Assembly: GCF_000419585.1 (NCBI RefSeq)
Contig: NZ_ATTH01000001.1
Coordinates: 2,705,001 to 2,769,000 of the forward strand
Length of the DNA stretch: 64,000 bases
Origin: Salisaeta longa DSM 21114
GTDB taxonomy: Bacteria; Bacteroidota; Rhodothermia; Rhodothermales; Salinibacteraceae
Direction: 5' to 3'
Shown: positions 54,797-64,000 of the stretch, in pieces
Position numbering within the stretch: the stretch's first letter is position 1
How the letters are laid out: every line of letters starts with the position of its first letter
Program-made: the position numbers and the translations under genes
The notes under the pieces: generated by a model
Seen by the model: the letters and a program-made list of their open reading frames with translations, nothing else
The model's database searches: none
What the model was told of the DNA's origin: nothing

Positions 54797-55870
54797 ATGC
54801 GTTGGTGGGCCGTAACGGGCGTTCTGGTGGCCGTGATGGGTCTGTTGAGCGCGGGCTGCGCGCAGGGCCAAGCGCCCGACTCGGCGGCCACAGACGACGC
54901 CTGGCTCGTGCTGCCGTACGCCGCGTATGCCCCCGAGACCAAGCTGTCGGGCGGATTGGTGGTGGGCTGGTATGCGCCGCCGCAGGGCGGCTATGCCTCC
55001 AACGTGCAGGGCCTGGTGACGGTGACGCAGCGCCGGCAGGTTATCGTGCAGGTGCAGCCCGATGTGTACCTGCGCGGCGGGCGGTGGCGGGTGCTCGGGG
55101 AGGTGCAAGGCAGCTACTTCCCGGATACGTTCTACGGCGTTGGCGGCGATACCCCGACGTCGTTTGCAACCGATTACACCAGCACCGAGGCGCTGCTCGA
55201 TGTGGCGGTGCAGCGGCGCATTACCGCCGGGTGGCATGCCGGGCCGCGGCTGCTGAGCCGCTACGAGCGGATCACGGCGCTGGAGGAGCTGCCGCCGGGC
55301 CAGGCCGCACTCGCGGGCCGCGAGCGGTCGTGGGTGCTGGGGCTGGGCGGGGTGTTCACGCGCGACCGGCGCGACAACCGCTATTTCCCGCGGCGCGGCT
55401 CCTTTGCCGAGGCATCGCTGCTGGGCGTTACGCGGCTCCTCGCCGGCGGGCGCGTCTTCGCGCAGTCGCGCATCGACCTCCGGGCGTATCGCCCGTGGGG
55501 GCCGGGCATTGCAGCGGCACAGCTGTACGGCGAAGCGACGATGGGGCAACCGCCCTTCAGCCTGCTCCCGCAACTTGGCGGTCCCGATGTGCTGCGCGGC
55601 TACCGCGAAGGCCGCTTTCGCGACCGGGTGTACTGGGCCGCACAAGCCGCCTATCGCCTGCCGCTCTTTTGGCGGTTTAAGGCGGTTGCGTTTGGCAGTG
55701 TGGGGGAAGTGGCCGGCGGGCTCACGCCAGATCTGGTGGGCGACCTCGCGTTTGCAGCGGGCGGCGGCGGACGCCTGCGGCTCACCGACGGGGGCGTGCA
55801 CGGACGCATCGACCTGGCCTATGGAAGCGGCGGCTGGCAGCTGTACCTCTCCATGCTCGAAGCCTTTTAG
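54797..55870 (+). CDS. Omp85/BamA-like surface antigen beta-barrel
   Basis: A 357-residue protein: signal peptide with a possible lipobox (LLSAGC, Cys20), then a 16-strand-like barrel domain. The D15/Omp85 character is seen in FTRDRRDNRYFPRRGSFAEA, QLGGPDVLRGYREGRFRDRV (the conserved RGY-type loop) and AYRLPLFWRF. No POTRA domains precede the barrel, so it is a short member (DUF5982 or a stand-alone barrel), not BamA. ATG 54797 follows the PBP1A stop by 11 bases; a GTG at 54782 would overlap it. Probably coupled to the PBP gene. Confidence 0.7.
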   Translation: MRWWAVTGVLVAVMGLLSAGCAQGQAPDSAATDDAWLVLPYAAYAPETKLSGGLVVGWYAPPQGGYASNVQGLVTVTQRRQVIVQVQPDVYLRGGRWRVLGEVQGSYFPDTFYGVGGDTPTSFATDYTSTEALLDVAVQRRITAGWHAGPRLLSRYERITALEELPPGQAALAGRERSWVLGLGGVFTRDRRDNRYFPRRGSFAEASLLGVTRLLAGGRVFAQSRIDLRAYRPWGPGIAAAQLYGEATMGQPPFSLLPQLGGPDVLRGYREGRFRDRVYWAAQAAYRLPLFWRFKAVAFGSVGEVAGGLTPDLVGDLAFAAGGGGRLRLTDGGVHGRIDLAYGSGGWQLYLSMLEAF

Positions 55871-55945
55871 CGACGTGGCGGGCAGAACCGCCCGCCGCCC
55901 GCCCGCATACGAAGCGTCCACTCGTTGCATACATGCTTGCCTCAT

Positions 55946-56485
55946 ATGCGCATTTTAGGCGTCGACCCCGGCTCGCGGTGCACCGGCTACGGCATCATCG
56001 ATACCGCCGACGAAACCGCCGTTGCGTTTGGCACCATCCGCCTGGATGCCGACGACAGCCACCCCGAGCGCCTCAAGCAGATCTACGACGCCCTGTGCGC
56101 GCTCATCTCCGATCATGCGCCCGAGGCGCTGTCCGTTGAGATGCCCGTCTACGGCCGCAACGCGCAGTCGATGCTCAAGCTGGGCCGGGCGCAGGCCGTG
56201 GCCATGCTGGCCGGACTCAACGCGGGCCTGTCGGTCGATCAGTACACACCGGCGGAAGTGAAAAAGGCCGTGACGGGCAACGGCAACGCCTCGAAGAAGC
56301 AGGTAGCCTTCATGGTTCGCAACATCCTGTCGCTACGTGCCGAGACATCGGTGCCGCACGACGCTTCCGATGCCCTCGCGATTGCGCTCTGCCGACAGTA
56401 CCGCGCGGGCCACGGGCACGATCAGACGTCGTACACCGGCTGGGCGAGTTTTGTGGACAACAATCCGGACCGGGTGGTGGAGTAG
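55946..56485 (+). CDS. ruvC: Crossover junction endodeoxyribonuclease RuvC
   Basis: Holliday junction resolvase, 179 residues. Catalytic acids Asp7 (MRILGVDPGS), Glu65 (SVEMPVYG), Asp139 and Asp142 (VPHDASDALAIAL) match the E. coli Asp7/Glu66/Asp138/Asp141 set. YTPAEVKKAVTGNGNASKKQ is the standard DNA-contacting region. ATG 55946 is preferred; an upstream frame extends to 55925. ruvA/B are not in the window. Convergent with the fasciclin gene. Confidence 0.95.
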   Translation: MRILGVDPGSRCTGYGIIDTADETAVAFGTIRLDADDSHPERLKQIYDALCALISDHAPEALSVEMPVYGRNAQSMLKLGRAQAVAMLAGLNAGLSVDQYTPAEVKKAVTGNGNASKKQVAFMVRNILSLRAETSVPHDASDALAIALCRQYRAGHGHDQTSYTGWASFVDNNPDRVVE

Positions 56486-56494
56486 CGCCGCTGC

Positions 56495-57025
56495 CTACGG
56501 CGCGGGCGGCGCCAGTACCCGGTCGATGACGTACACCGTTCCGTTGCGCGCCGACACGGGCGGCCCCAGCACGCGGGCCGCGCCAACCTGCAGCGTGTCG
56601 CCCGCGGTGCGCAGGGGCACGTGGAGGCTGTCGAGCGTGGCAAGGCTGTCGCGGGATCGCAGCGCCTGGGGGGAATAGGGACCGGGCGCGAGGTGGTAGC
56701 GCAGGAGCGTGCGCAAGCGCGGCCGCCGGGCGGGGGCCAACAGCGCCGCGAGGGTGCCGGGCGGAAGCGCCTCGAACGCCGCGTTGGTGGGCGCAAACAC
56801 CGTGAGCGTCGTGTCGGCGCGCAGGAGACTGCTGAGACGGGCCGAATCGAGGGCCGTGGCCAACGTAGAAAAGCGGGCATCGGTGGCGAGCAGCCCGCGC
56901 AGCGATACCGTATCGGTGGTCGCTAGCGGCTGTTGCGGGGTAGGCGCGGGCGCGTCCGTTTGTCCACAGCCGATGAGCAGAACGGCGACAAGAGAGCCAA
57001 GAACAACCCGGCGAAGCATAGGCAT
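56495..57025 (-). CDS. Fasciclin-domain lipoprotein
   Basis: A 176-residue lipoprotein: signal peptide with lipobox (LLIGC, Cys20), then a short spacer and one fasciclin (FAS1) domain: FSTLATALDSARLSSLLRA, LTVFAPTNAAFEALPPGTLA, LRTLLRYHLAPG, and NGTVYVIDRVLAPP. FAS1 domains promote adhesion. It is the last gene of a minus-strand group purQ-rhomboid-fasciclin, with a 9-base gap to the rhomboid. Function beyond adhesion unknown. Confidence 0.88.
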   Translation of the reverse strand: MPMLRRVVLGSLVAVLLIGCGQTDAPAPTPQQPLATTDTVSLRGLLATDARFSTLATALDSARLSSLLRADTTLTVFAPTNAAFEALPPGTLAALLAPARRPRLRTLLRYHLAPGPYSPQALRSRDSLATLDSLHVPLRTAGDTLQVGAARVLGPPVSARNGTVYVIDRVLAPPAP

Positions 57026-57034
57026 ACGGTGGTG

Positions 57035-57658
57035 TTAAAAGAGACCGCGGATGGCCCGCAGGAAGGTGACGATGGCGGTGGGGTCGAGCGCAATGGTGAG
57101 GAGCAGGCCGCCCAGCGCGCCGCCCAGATGGGCTTCGTGGGCAATGCCGCCGGCCATGCCCTCGCCCTGGTTCATGGCATAGATGGACCCCACCACGTAG
57201 AGTACCGCGAACAGAATAGCGGGCATTGGAATCACGAAAAATACGCCCAGCATGGCCAGCGGGCGGTACAGGCAAAAGGCAAACAGGACGCCGCTTACAG
57301 CCCCCGATGCGCCCACCGCCGCGTATTCCCAGTTGTCGCGGTGCTTGACGTAGGTGAGCCCGTGGGCCGCGAGCATCGATCCAAAGTACAGCACGAGGTA
57401 CCCGGCGGGGCCCAGAAAGCGCTCCAGCCACGGCCCGAAGAAGTAGAGCGTGATCAGATTAAACAGCAGGTGGCCGAAGCTCGCGTGCACGAAGCCCGCG
57501 CTGATAAAGCGGTAGTACTCGCCCTCGTCGCGCACGCGGCGCGGACGAAACGACAGCTCGTCGAGCAACGAGGCATCGCCCACGAAGGCGTATCCGCTCA
57601 CGAGCACGTTTGCCAGGATGAGCAGGAGCGTGATGGGGGCGTCAGAGAGTCCAGGCAT
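57035..57658 (-). CDS. Rhomboid family intramembrane serine protease
   Basis: A 207-residue rhomboid. FVHASFGHLLFNL gives His58, His63 and Asn67; GASGAVSG gives Ser119; EAHLGG gives His177. Six helices. Compared with the protein at 50672-51373 it is shorter and has a different loop after helix 1. ATG 57658 is preferred; a start at 57682 would overlap purQ. It lies 2 bases after the purQ stop, so the two are coupled. Confidence 0.9.
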   Translation of the reverse strand: MPGLSDAPITLLLILANVLVSGYAFVGDASLLDELSFRPRRVRDEGEYYRFISAGFVHASFGHLLFNLITLYFFGPWLERFLGPAGYLVLYFGSMLAAHGLTYVKHRDNWEYAAVGASGAVSGVLFAFCLYRPLAMLGVFFVIPMPAILFAVLYVVGSIYAMNQGEGMAGGIAHEAHLGGALGGLLLTIALDPTAIVTFLRAIRGLF

Positions 57659-57660
57659 GC

Positions 57661-58368
57661 TTATGCGGCAACGGCCGTGCAATGGTTAATCATCGACCGA
57701 AAGATGTGGGCGCCGTCGGGGCGGGCCAGCAGGTCTTCCACGCACCGCTCGGGGTGTGGCATCAGCCCAAACACGTTGCCTGCGCGGTTTACAATGCCGG
57801 CAATGTTGTGCACGGACCCGTTCGGGTTGGCGGCCTCCGTCACCGCGCCGTCGGGCGTGGCGTAGCGCAGCACCACTTGGTTGTGCGCTGCAAGGGCGTC
57901 CAAGACCTCGGCGTCGGCATAGTAGCGGCCCTCGCCGTGGGCCGCGGGAAACGTCACCACGTCGCCTTCCGCAAGGGTATTGGTAAACGGCGTATCGGCG
58001 CGCTCCACGCGCATCGTCACGGGCTTGCACAAGAAGCGGAGCGACGCATTGCGCATGAGCGTGCCCGGCAGCAAGCCGCTCTCACACAAAATCTGAAAGC
58101 CGTTGCAGATGCCCAGCACCAGCCCGCCGTCGGCAGCAAAGCGCTGCACGTCTTCCATGATGGGGGCGAAGCGGGCCACGGCCCCCGAGCGGAGGTAGTC
58201 GCCATACGAAAAGCCGCCCGGAACGATGACGGCATCCACGTCGCCCACCGACGAATCTTCGTGCCAGATGAACCGGGCCGATTGGCCAAAAACGTGCCTT
58301 GCGGCATGGTACGCATCGTGATCGCAGTTCGAGCCGGGAAAGACGATCACACCGAAGCGGGTGGACAT
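57661..58368 (-). CDS. purQ: Phosphoribosylformylglycinamidine synthase subunit PurQ
   Basis: The glutaminase subunit of the PurS-PurQ-PurL complex in purine synthesis. 235 residues, normal for a Bacillus-type small PurQ. RFGVIVFPGSNCDHDA, PGGFSYGDYLRSGA and GICNGFQILCES with nucleophile Cys88; GLMPHPER with His205 and Glu207. Complete. purS and purL are not adjacent. Confidence 0.95.
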   Translation of the reverse strand: MSTRFGVIVFPGSNCDHDAYHAARHVFGQSARFIWHEDSSVGDVDAVIVPGGFSYGDYLRSGAVARFAPIMEDVQRFAADGGLVLGICNGFQILCESGLLPGTLMRNASLRFLCKPVTMRVERADTPFTNTLAEGDVVTFPAAHGEGRYYADAEVLDALAAHNQVVLRYATPDGAVTEAANPNGSVHNIAGIVNRAGNVFGLMPHPERCVEDLLARPDGAHIFRSMINHCTAVAA

Positions 58369-58456
58369 GAAGCCAGGGGCGCAAGGAGGCAGTCAGCGAA
58401 GAAACCATCCGGTAAACGACGCGGCTCCGCGGCGGTTCGGAGGAGGCACACGTCAC

Positions 58457-58491
58457 AAAAAAAGCGCCGACGGGAGATCCCATCGGCGCTT
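58457..58491 (-). terminator. Rho-independent terminator after tRNA-Glu
   Basis: On the minus strand the tRNA-Glu 3' end is followed at once by AAGCGCCGA, a loop, and TCGGCGCTT, then a run of seven T. The 9-base perfect stem and T-run are a textbook intrinsic terminator, ending the tRNA-His/tRNA-Glu transcript before purQ. Confidence 0.9.
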
Positions 58492-58493
58492 GG

Positions 58494-58568
58494 TACCGCG
58501 TACGGGATTTGAACCCGTGTTACCGCCGTGAAAGGGCGGCGTCCTGGACCAGGCTAGACGAACGCGGC
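58494..58568 (-). tRNA. tRNA-Glu(TTC)
   Basis: Cloverleaf on the minus strand: acceptor GCCGCGT pairing with ACGCGGT, D-arm GTCTAGCCTGGTCCAGGAC, anticodon stem CCGCC/GGCGG with loop CTTTCAC (anticodon TTC), T-arm ACGGG-TTCAAAT-CCCGT. CCA is not encoded. Confidence 0.95.
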
Positions 58569-58587
58569 ATGTAGGGGCTACAGCGGG

Positions 58588-58661
58588 GTGGACAGTGGGA
58601 TTTGAACCCACGGCCTCCAGGACCACAACCTGGCGCTCTAACCAACTGAGCTATGCCCACC
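58588..58661 (-). tRNA. tRNA-His(GTG)
   Basis: Cloverleaf on the minus strand: extra G at -1 followed by acceptor GTGGGCA pairing with TGTCCAC, anticodon stem CCAGG/CCTGG with loop TTGTGGT (anticodon GTG), T-arm GTGGG-TTCAAAT-CCCAC. The G-1:C73 feature is the histidine identity mark. CCA not encoded. 19 bases upstream of tRNA-Glu. Confidence 0.95.
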
Positions 58662-58921
58662 ATCATGTGTAACCATCGGACCCATACGATAGGCGATGGT
58701 TTCGGCGAACGCAAGCCCGCCGTTTACAGTCGGGGTGAACTTTCGGTGGAAGGCGTGTTGGGGCCGCAGCTGCTCGCGGCGCGCGCAAGTGAACGCCCGT
58801 GCACCAGACGTAACGGATCGGCCAAGAGCGGCCGCCGTGGGGATCGACCGGACCGGGCGCATCCGTTGAGCCATGCGGCATTGAGCAGACGCATCCTCTA
58901 CAACAAGATACACCCAACGCA

Positions 58922-59641
58922 ATGAACATACAAGACAAAGTAGCCGTGGTAACCGGTGCCAGCAGCGGCATCGGCCGCGTTATTTCCACCCAGCTGGTTG
59001 AGGGCGGGGCAACCGTCTTTGGACTGGCGCGCTCGGGCGACACGTTGTCTGCGGTGCGCGACGAGCTGGGCGACGCGTTTCATCCGGTGACGTGCGACGT
59101 GCGCGACGCCGCATCGGTCGCCGAGGCCTTTGCCGTGGTGGAAGACAGTGCGGGCCGCTGCGATGTGCTCGTAAATAACGCCGGCTATGGCGAGTTTGGT
59201 GGTATTGAAGACCTCACCCCTGAGGCCTTCGACCAGCAGCAAGCCACCAACGTGAACGGCGTCTTTTTGTGCACGCAGCAGGCCGTCCCGATGATGCGCG
59301 CGCAGAACGAGGCCGAGGGCTTTGGCGGGCACATCGTAAACATCGCCTCTATCGCCGGCTTGCTTGGCAACCCCAACATCAGCGCGTACAACGCCAGTAA
59401 GTTTGCCGTCCGCGGCTTTAGCGACGCGATGATGAAAGAGCTGCGCGACGATGGCATCAAGGTGACGTGCGTGTACCCTGGCTCGGTGGAAACGAACTTC
59501 TCCGATGTGGCCGGCAGCAGCATTGCGCCCAACCCGATGCAACCCGAAGATGTAGCGGGCACGGTGCTGCACGTCATCGAAGGGCCCGACAACTATCTCA
59601 TCTCGGAAGTGGTGATGCGCCCGCTGCGCCCCCGCGGTTGA
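58922..59641 (+). CDS. SDR family NAD(P)-dependent oxidoreductase
   Basis: A 239-residue classical short-chain dehydrogenase: TGASSGIG cofactor loop (11-18), DVRD, NNAGYG (about 83-88), the Ser/Tyr/Lys triad in IASIAGLLG and YNASKFAV, and PGSVET. Cofactor choice and substrate cannot be told: the residue after the second strand is AR (LARSG), which favours NADP. No Shine-Dalgarno. Followed by a strong hairpin shared with the convergent peptidase gene. Confidence 0.9.
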   Translation: MNIQDKVAVVTGASSGIGRVISTQLVEGGATVFGLARSGDTLSAVRDELGDAFHPVTCDVRDAASVAEAFAVVEDSAGRCDVLVNNAGYGEFGGIEDLTPEAFDQQQATNVNGVFLCTQQAVPMMRAQNEAEGFGGHIVNIASIAGLLGNPNISAYNASKFAVRGFSDAMMKELRDDGIKVTCVYPGSVETNFSDVAGSSIAPNPMQPEDVAGTVLHVIEGPDNYLISEVVMRPLRPRG

Positions 59642-59686
59642 TGGCGCTCTGCTGCGGGCCCCAACGGCCTGCGGCATCCAACAACA

Positions 59687-59720
59687 AAGCGGCCGCCTCC
59701 CGAAAGGGAAGCGGCCGCTT
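59687..59720. terminator. Bidirectional terminator with NotI-site stem
   Basis: AAGCGGCCGC (59687-59696), then CTCCC-GAAA-GGGA and GCGGCCGCTT (59711-59720) form a 10-base perfect stem extended by an inner GGGA/TCCC pair around a GAAA tetraloop. Located between converging SDR and peptidase genes; short T- and A-rich ends on the two sides. Confidence 0.85.
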
Positions 59721-59751
59721 CTTTGCTAGGGTTAAGCGCAGGGCGCACCGT

Positions 59752-61377
<1,626 letters not shown>

Positions 61378-61856
61378 AAAAGGTGGTGGGTAAACCAAAC
61401 AAATACGAGTGATGAAAAGGCACAACAGCGCGATGCGGCTGCATGGATGGCGTGAGAGCAGCAGCCGGTGGGAGCGGCTGCTACGCATGCAAAACGAATC
61501 GCTGGCGGAAGCGCAGGCTTCTCCTGCGTGCTTGGTGGACGCATAAACGTAAGCGATCCCTCCCGCGCCCTTTGCGTTTTGTGCCCTCTTAAAAAGTCAA
61601 CCTGTGGAGCCATCGCCCGGCAGGCATTCGGCACTTTTTCTTTGCAAAGGTGACGGATATTAACAAACAGGAAACAAATAACCAGGGATTCACGGGTCAG
61701 GCGCTACAAATTTACCGAAACCGTATGGAAACTTCATAGTCGGGTGCACCTGTGGGCAGTGAGCGGCATCGTCCGTGATGTAAACGGTTGAAACGACATG
61801 GCAATGCCGGCTGCCGAAAGGCCGCCGGCTGCCCGCGCGAATCTATCGGTGAGCGG
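61378..61856. other. Long intergenic leader with two hairpins
   Basis: About 480 bases between divergent genes. Two stems lie within the probable minus-strand leader of the protease: AGCAGCCG/CGGCTGCT (61460-61467 with 61475-61482) and AAGCGCAGG with CCTGCGTGCTT (61509-61517 with 61523-61533). Further right (61640-61740) it is AT-rich, the likeliest promoter zone. No gene with a recognisable product on either strand. Confidence 0.35.
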
Positions 61857-62867
61857 ATGAATCTATCGGCGCGCCCATTGCGTGTGGGAGGTTGCCCTAC
61901 GCGTTTTTGCTACCTGCAGGCCCTCATGGTTCGCTCCTTCCTTCAATCGCTTGTGCAGCCGGTGGTGCGCCGCATCTCGCCGGTGTGGTGGGCCAACGTG
62001 CCGGGGCTGCGTGGCCACTTGGCCCGGGCGTATCCGCCCGCACAGCCGCCGCTTCTGCTGATGGGCTTTCCGCGGAGCGGCACCACCTGGGTGGCCGATG
62101 TGATCGGGCGCGCGCCGGAGCTCCTCTACCTGCAAGAACCCGTCACGCAGTCGCGTCCGGCGGGGCGCTATGCCGTCGAAGACAAGGGCCGTGGCGAGGC
62201 CCCGGCGTACTACGCCCGCTGGGCCGACCGGGCGTTTGCGGGCGTGCCGGCATTTTCCACAAACATCGTGCGGCGCCCGCGGCAGTGGCGGATCGGCGCG
62301 CGTGCCCACCGGCGGGTATTTGTGAAGGAGGTGCATCCGCTGGCCCTGCGGTGGTACGCGGGTCGCTATCAGCCGCAGGTCATCTATCTGGTGCGGCACC
62401 CCGCGGCCGTCGCGTACAGCTTCCGCCGTCTGGGGTGGACGCGCCAGCCGCGCGATGCGTACGTGCATCCGTCGCGGCAGGCGCAGTATCCGCCCCCGCC
62501 GCGCGACACCTTTTGGGCGCGGATGGGCTACGTGCAAGGGGTTGCGCTGCGGGCCGCGATGGAGGTTGTGCACGACCGGCCGGAGGCCACGGTGCTGCGG
62601 TACGAGGCGGTGTGCGCCACGCCGGAGGCGCAGTTTCGGGCGGTGTATGACGCTGCAGGGCTTTCGTGGACGCCTGCAGCGCGCGCGGGCCTCGCGGAGC
62701 GCATCACCACCGAGCAGCCGGGCGGCACCCCCTTTGGCACCGCCCGCGATCTTTCCGCACACAACACCGAGCGCTGGCGCGACGAAGTGCCGCAGGCCGC
62801 GCAAGAGGCCCTCCGGACGGCGTTCCTGGCCGTCGACCCGCCGTTGTACACCGCTGAGGCCTGGTAG
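61857..62867 (+). CDS. Sulfotransferase family protein
   Basis: A roughly 336-residue P-loop sulfotransferase: LLMGFPRSGTTWVADVIG (5'-PAPS loop), QPQVIYLVRHPAAVAYSFR (3'-phosphate binding Arg/Ser region), HDRPEATVLRYEAVCATPEA. Transfers sulfate from PAPS to a hydroxyl or amine of a glycan, lipid or small molecule; acceptor unknown. Start: ATG 61857 with GAGCGG spaced before it; ATG 61926 (MVRSFLQSLVQ) is also possible and gives a more compact N-terminus. Neighbours do not point to a pathway. Confidence 0.82.
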   Translation: MNLSARPLRVGGCPTRFCYLQALMVRSFLQSLVQPVVRRISPVWWANVPGLRGHLARAYPPAQPPLLLMGFPRSGTTWVADVIGRAPELLYLQEPVTQSRPAGRYAVEDKGRGEAPAYYARWADRAFAGVPAFSTNIVRRPRQWRIGARAHRRVFVKEVHPLALRWYAGRYQPQVIYLVRHPAAVAYSFRRLGWTRQPRDAYVHPSRQAQYPPPPRDTFWARMGYVQGVALRAAMEVVHDRPEATVLRYEAVCATPEAQFRAVYDAAGLSWTPAARAGLAERITTEQPGGTPFGTARDLSAHNTERWRDEVPQAAQEALRTAFLAVDPPLYTAEAW

Positions 62868-63160
62868 CACCGCCCCCTACATGTCGCTTCGGTCGCCGCA
62901 CGCGTCCGGTATTAACGGGCATTTCGGATTCTGGCGCGCCCTCCGGTTGCATCCATAGCCTGCGGTGCGTACGCTATCCGTACCCCTGTTGCAAACTATG
63001 CAGCACACTGCAGCGGTTGTGCGTGCAGTAGATCGCAACGCCGCTGTAGCCTGTACCGAGTGCCCGGTGCCGAGCGCATCGCTCACGATGCTCCCATGCC
63101 GCACACGCCGGGCCCTGCACTGTTTTACTCGTTGCCCCCACAAGGCGGACCGCCTGCGCT
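62868..63160. other. Intergenic region upstream of nuo operon
   Basis: About 290 bases, expected to contain the nuo promoter. I see no hairpin with a T-run, no tRNA, and no recognisable small gene. Confidence 0.3.
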
Positions 63161-63532
63161 ATGTTTTCCGACTTTATCCCGCTGTACATCCAGATGCTCA
63201 TCGCGCTGGGCCTCTCGATGACGCTTCTGAAGGCGGCCGAGCTGATCGGTCCGCGGCGCCTCAATCGTGTAAAGCGCACGCCGTACGAAAGCGGCATGGA
63301 TCCCATTGGGTCGGCCCGCGAGCGCTACTCCGTCAAGTTCTATCTGGTCGCCATGATCTTCATCGTCTTCGACGTGGAGGTCGTGTTTATGTACCCGTGG
63401 GCCGTCAGCTTCCACGACTTCATCGACGCCGGCGCGGCCGTTGGCGTCATGACCGTCGTGATTCTCTTTACCGTCATTCTGGCCATCGGGCTGCTCTACG
63501 ACATCAAGAAGGGCGGCCTTGAGTTTGAGTGA
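63161..63532 (+). CDS. nuoA: NADH-quinone oxidoreductase subunit A
   Basis: A 123-residue small membrane subunit of respiratory complex I. Three helices: FIPLYIQMLIALGLSMTL, FYLVAMIFIVFDVEVVFMYP and VGVMTVVILFTVILAIGLLYD. The conserved loop TPYESGMDPIGSARERYSVK between helices 1 and 2 and the FDVEVVF motif with its Asp and Glu in helix 2 are intact. First gene of the nuo operon, followed by nuoB after 152 bases. Confidence 0.95.
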   Translation: MFSDFIPLYIQMLIALGLSMTLLKAAELIGPRRLNRVKRTPYESGMDPIGSARERYSVKFYLVAMIFIVFDVEVVFMYPWAVSFHDFIDAGAAVGVMTVVILFTVILAIGLLYDIKKGGLEFE

Positions 63533-63684
63533 CGGCACACGTTTCATGTTTTTCTGAAAATTGAGACCGTGGGCGTCGCCGGTGCCGAAACAGGGGGCGA
63601 ACGTGGGTCATTGAACACGTGACGGATTGGCCTCGGCCGATCGCTGCCGCATACGCATGCTTCACTCCATAGCGCATCCCAACC

Positions 63685-64000
63685 ATGGCTGGATCGAACC
63701 CCTCCGGCGGACAAGGTTTTCTTACCACGCGGCTCGACGCCGTCCTCAACTGGGCGCGCTCCAACTCGCTGATGCCCATGCCCATGGGGCTGGCGTGCTG
63801 CGCCATTGAGATGATGGCGTTTGCTGGGCCCAAAACCGACGCGGCCCGCTTTGGGAGCGAAGCCATGCGCTTCTCGCCCCGCCAGGCCGACCTCATGATC
63901 GTGGCGGGCTGGTGCTCGTACAAGATGAGCCACGCCATCCGCCGCGTGTGGGACCAGATGCCCGACCCCAAGTGGTGCATTGCGATGGGCGCATGTGCCT
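63685..64000 (+). CDS. nuoB: NADH-quinone oxidoreductase subunit B (partial, right edge)
   Basis: Begins ATG 63685 and runs off the window in frame, 105 codons visible. Encodes the complex I subunit holding the terminal 4Fe-4S cluster N2. Visible family blocks: [19 protein letters not shown], with the adjacent Cys-Cys pair ligating N2; [20 protein letters not shown] and [18 protein letters not shown], with the third ligand. The stretch [16 protein letters not shown] reads WCSY where most NuoB have T or TLT, a small oddity. Second gene of the nuo operon. Confidence 0.93.
   Translation, partial: MAGSNPSGGQGFLTTRLDAVLNWARSNSLMPMPMGLACCAIEMMAFAGPKTDAARFGSEAMRFSPRQADLMIVAGWCSYKMSHAIRRVWDQMPDPKWCIAMGACA

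Noticed and set aside
61520-61600. A stretch on the minus strand with ACGCAAAGG and CGCGGGAGGG resembling part of a c-di-GMP-I riboswitch
   Set aside because: The first conserved half (GCACAGGGCAAACC type) and the paired helices of that riboswitch class are not present; only a few short words coincide.

Overview
The window reads as a chromosome segment of a GC-rich, Gram-negative member of the Bacteroidota/Rhodothermota lineage (Salinibacter- or Salisaeta-like). This is inferred from gene content. There is an outer membrane (TonB-dependent receptor, Omp85-like barrel, LpxH-like hydrolase, TolC), a YfiM-type lipoprotein, a TIGR02999-type ECF sigma factor beside a TPR protein kinase, DUF4159 and DUF1460 proteins, and start sites that mostly lack a Shine-Dalgarno sequence. 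I cannot name the species. Coding density is high and both strands are used.

Layout. 1-3100 is a visibly less GC-rich accessory tip with a PIN-type toxin-antitoxin pair whose toxin is frameshifted, an orphan beta-barrel, a lipoprotein, a small membrane protein and decayed coding sequence. 3144-6378 is dapB-dapA plus a DUF4159 protein and a TIM-barrel protein. 6382-10217 (minus) holds a YbhN-like membrane protein, a DEDDh exonuclease fused to a UvrC/Cho-type GIY-YIG nuclease, and a renalase-like flavoprotein. 10328-12829 is a TPP riboswitch followed by tenA and an OlsB/OlsA-like acyltransferase pair. 12826-16476 (minus) contains a membrane protein, pfkA, a DUF1460 amidase and an extended YjbQ protein. 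16815-21327 is priA and an ECF sigma / membrane anti-sigma candidate / secreted coiled-coil trio. 21384-25332 has a dispersed-repeat cluster, a second TPP riboswitch with thiC, and purF.

25429-30089 (minus) carries a YfiM lipoprotein, an NSS transporter, a glycosyltransferase, a TonB-C lipoprotein and an L,D-transpeptidase. 30263-33118 encodes a uracil-DNA glycosylase and recG. 33119-41456 (minus) encodes a TPR Ser/Thr kinase with its ECF sigma factor, a GT2/YbhN membrane pair and mutS. 41683-50635 encodes a WecA-FlaA1 fusion, then TolC, a periplasmic adaptor, an ABC ATPase and a TonB-dependent receptor. 50672-58661 holds two rhomboid proteases, LpxH-like, PBP1A, an Omp85-like protein, ruvC, a fasciclin lipoprotein, purQ, and tRNA-Glu and tRNA-His. 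The right end has an SDR, a subtilisin-like lipoprotein, a sulfotransferase and the start of the nuo operon (nuoA, partial nuoB).

Recurrent themes are thiamine (two TPP riboswitches, tenA, thiC, a YjbQ relative), DNA repair and replication (exonuclease-Cho fusion, priA, recG, mutS, ruvC, UDG) and cell-envelope building (ornithine-lipid-type acyltransferases, PBP1A, L,D-transpeptidase, DUF1460, WecA fusion, efflux parts). I found no CRISPR array, prophage or intact insertion sequence. The most distinctive observations are: the TPP riboswitch in front of what looks like a tenA-olsB-olsA operon; the WecA fusion to a FlaA1-type half lacking its catalytic domain; the YjbQ protein with about 190 extra residues; and the TolC-adaptor-ATPase set that has no permease and runs into a TonB receptor.
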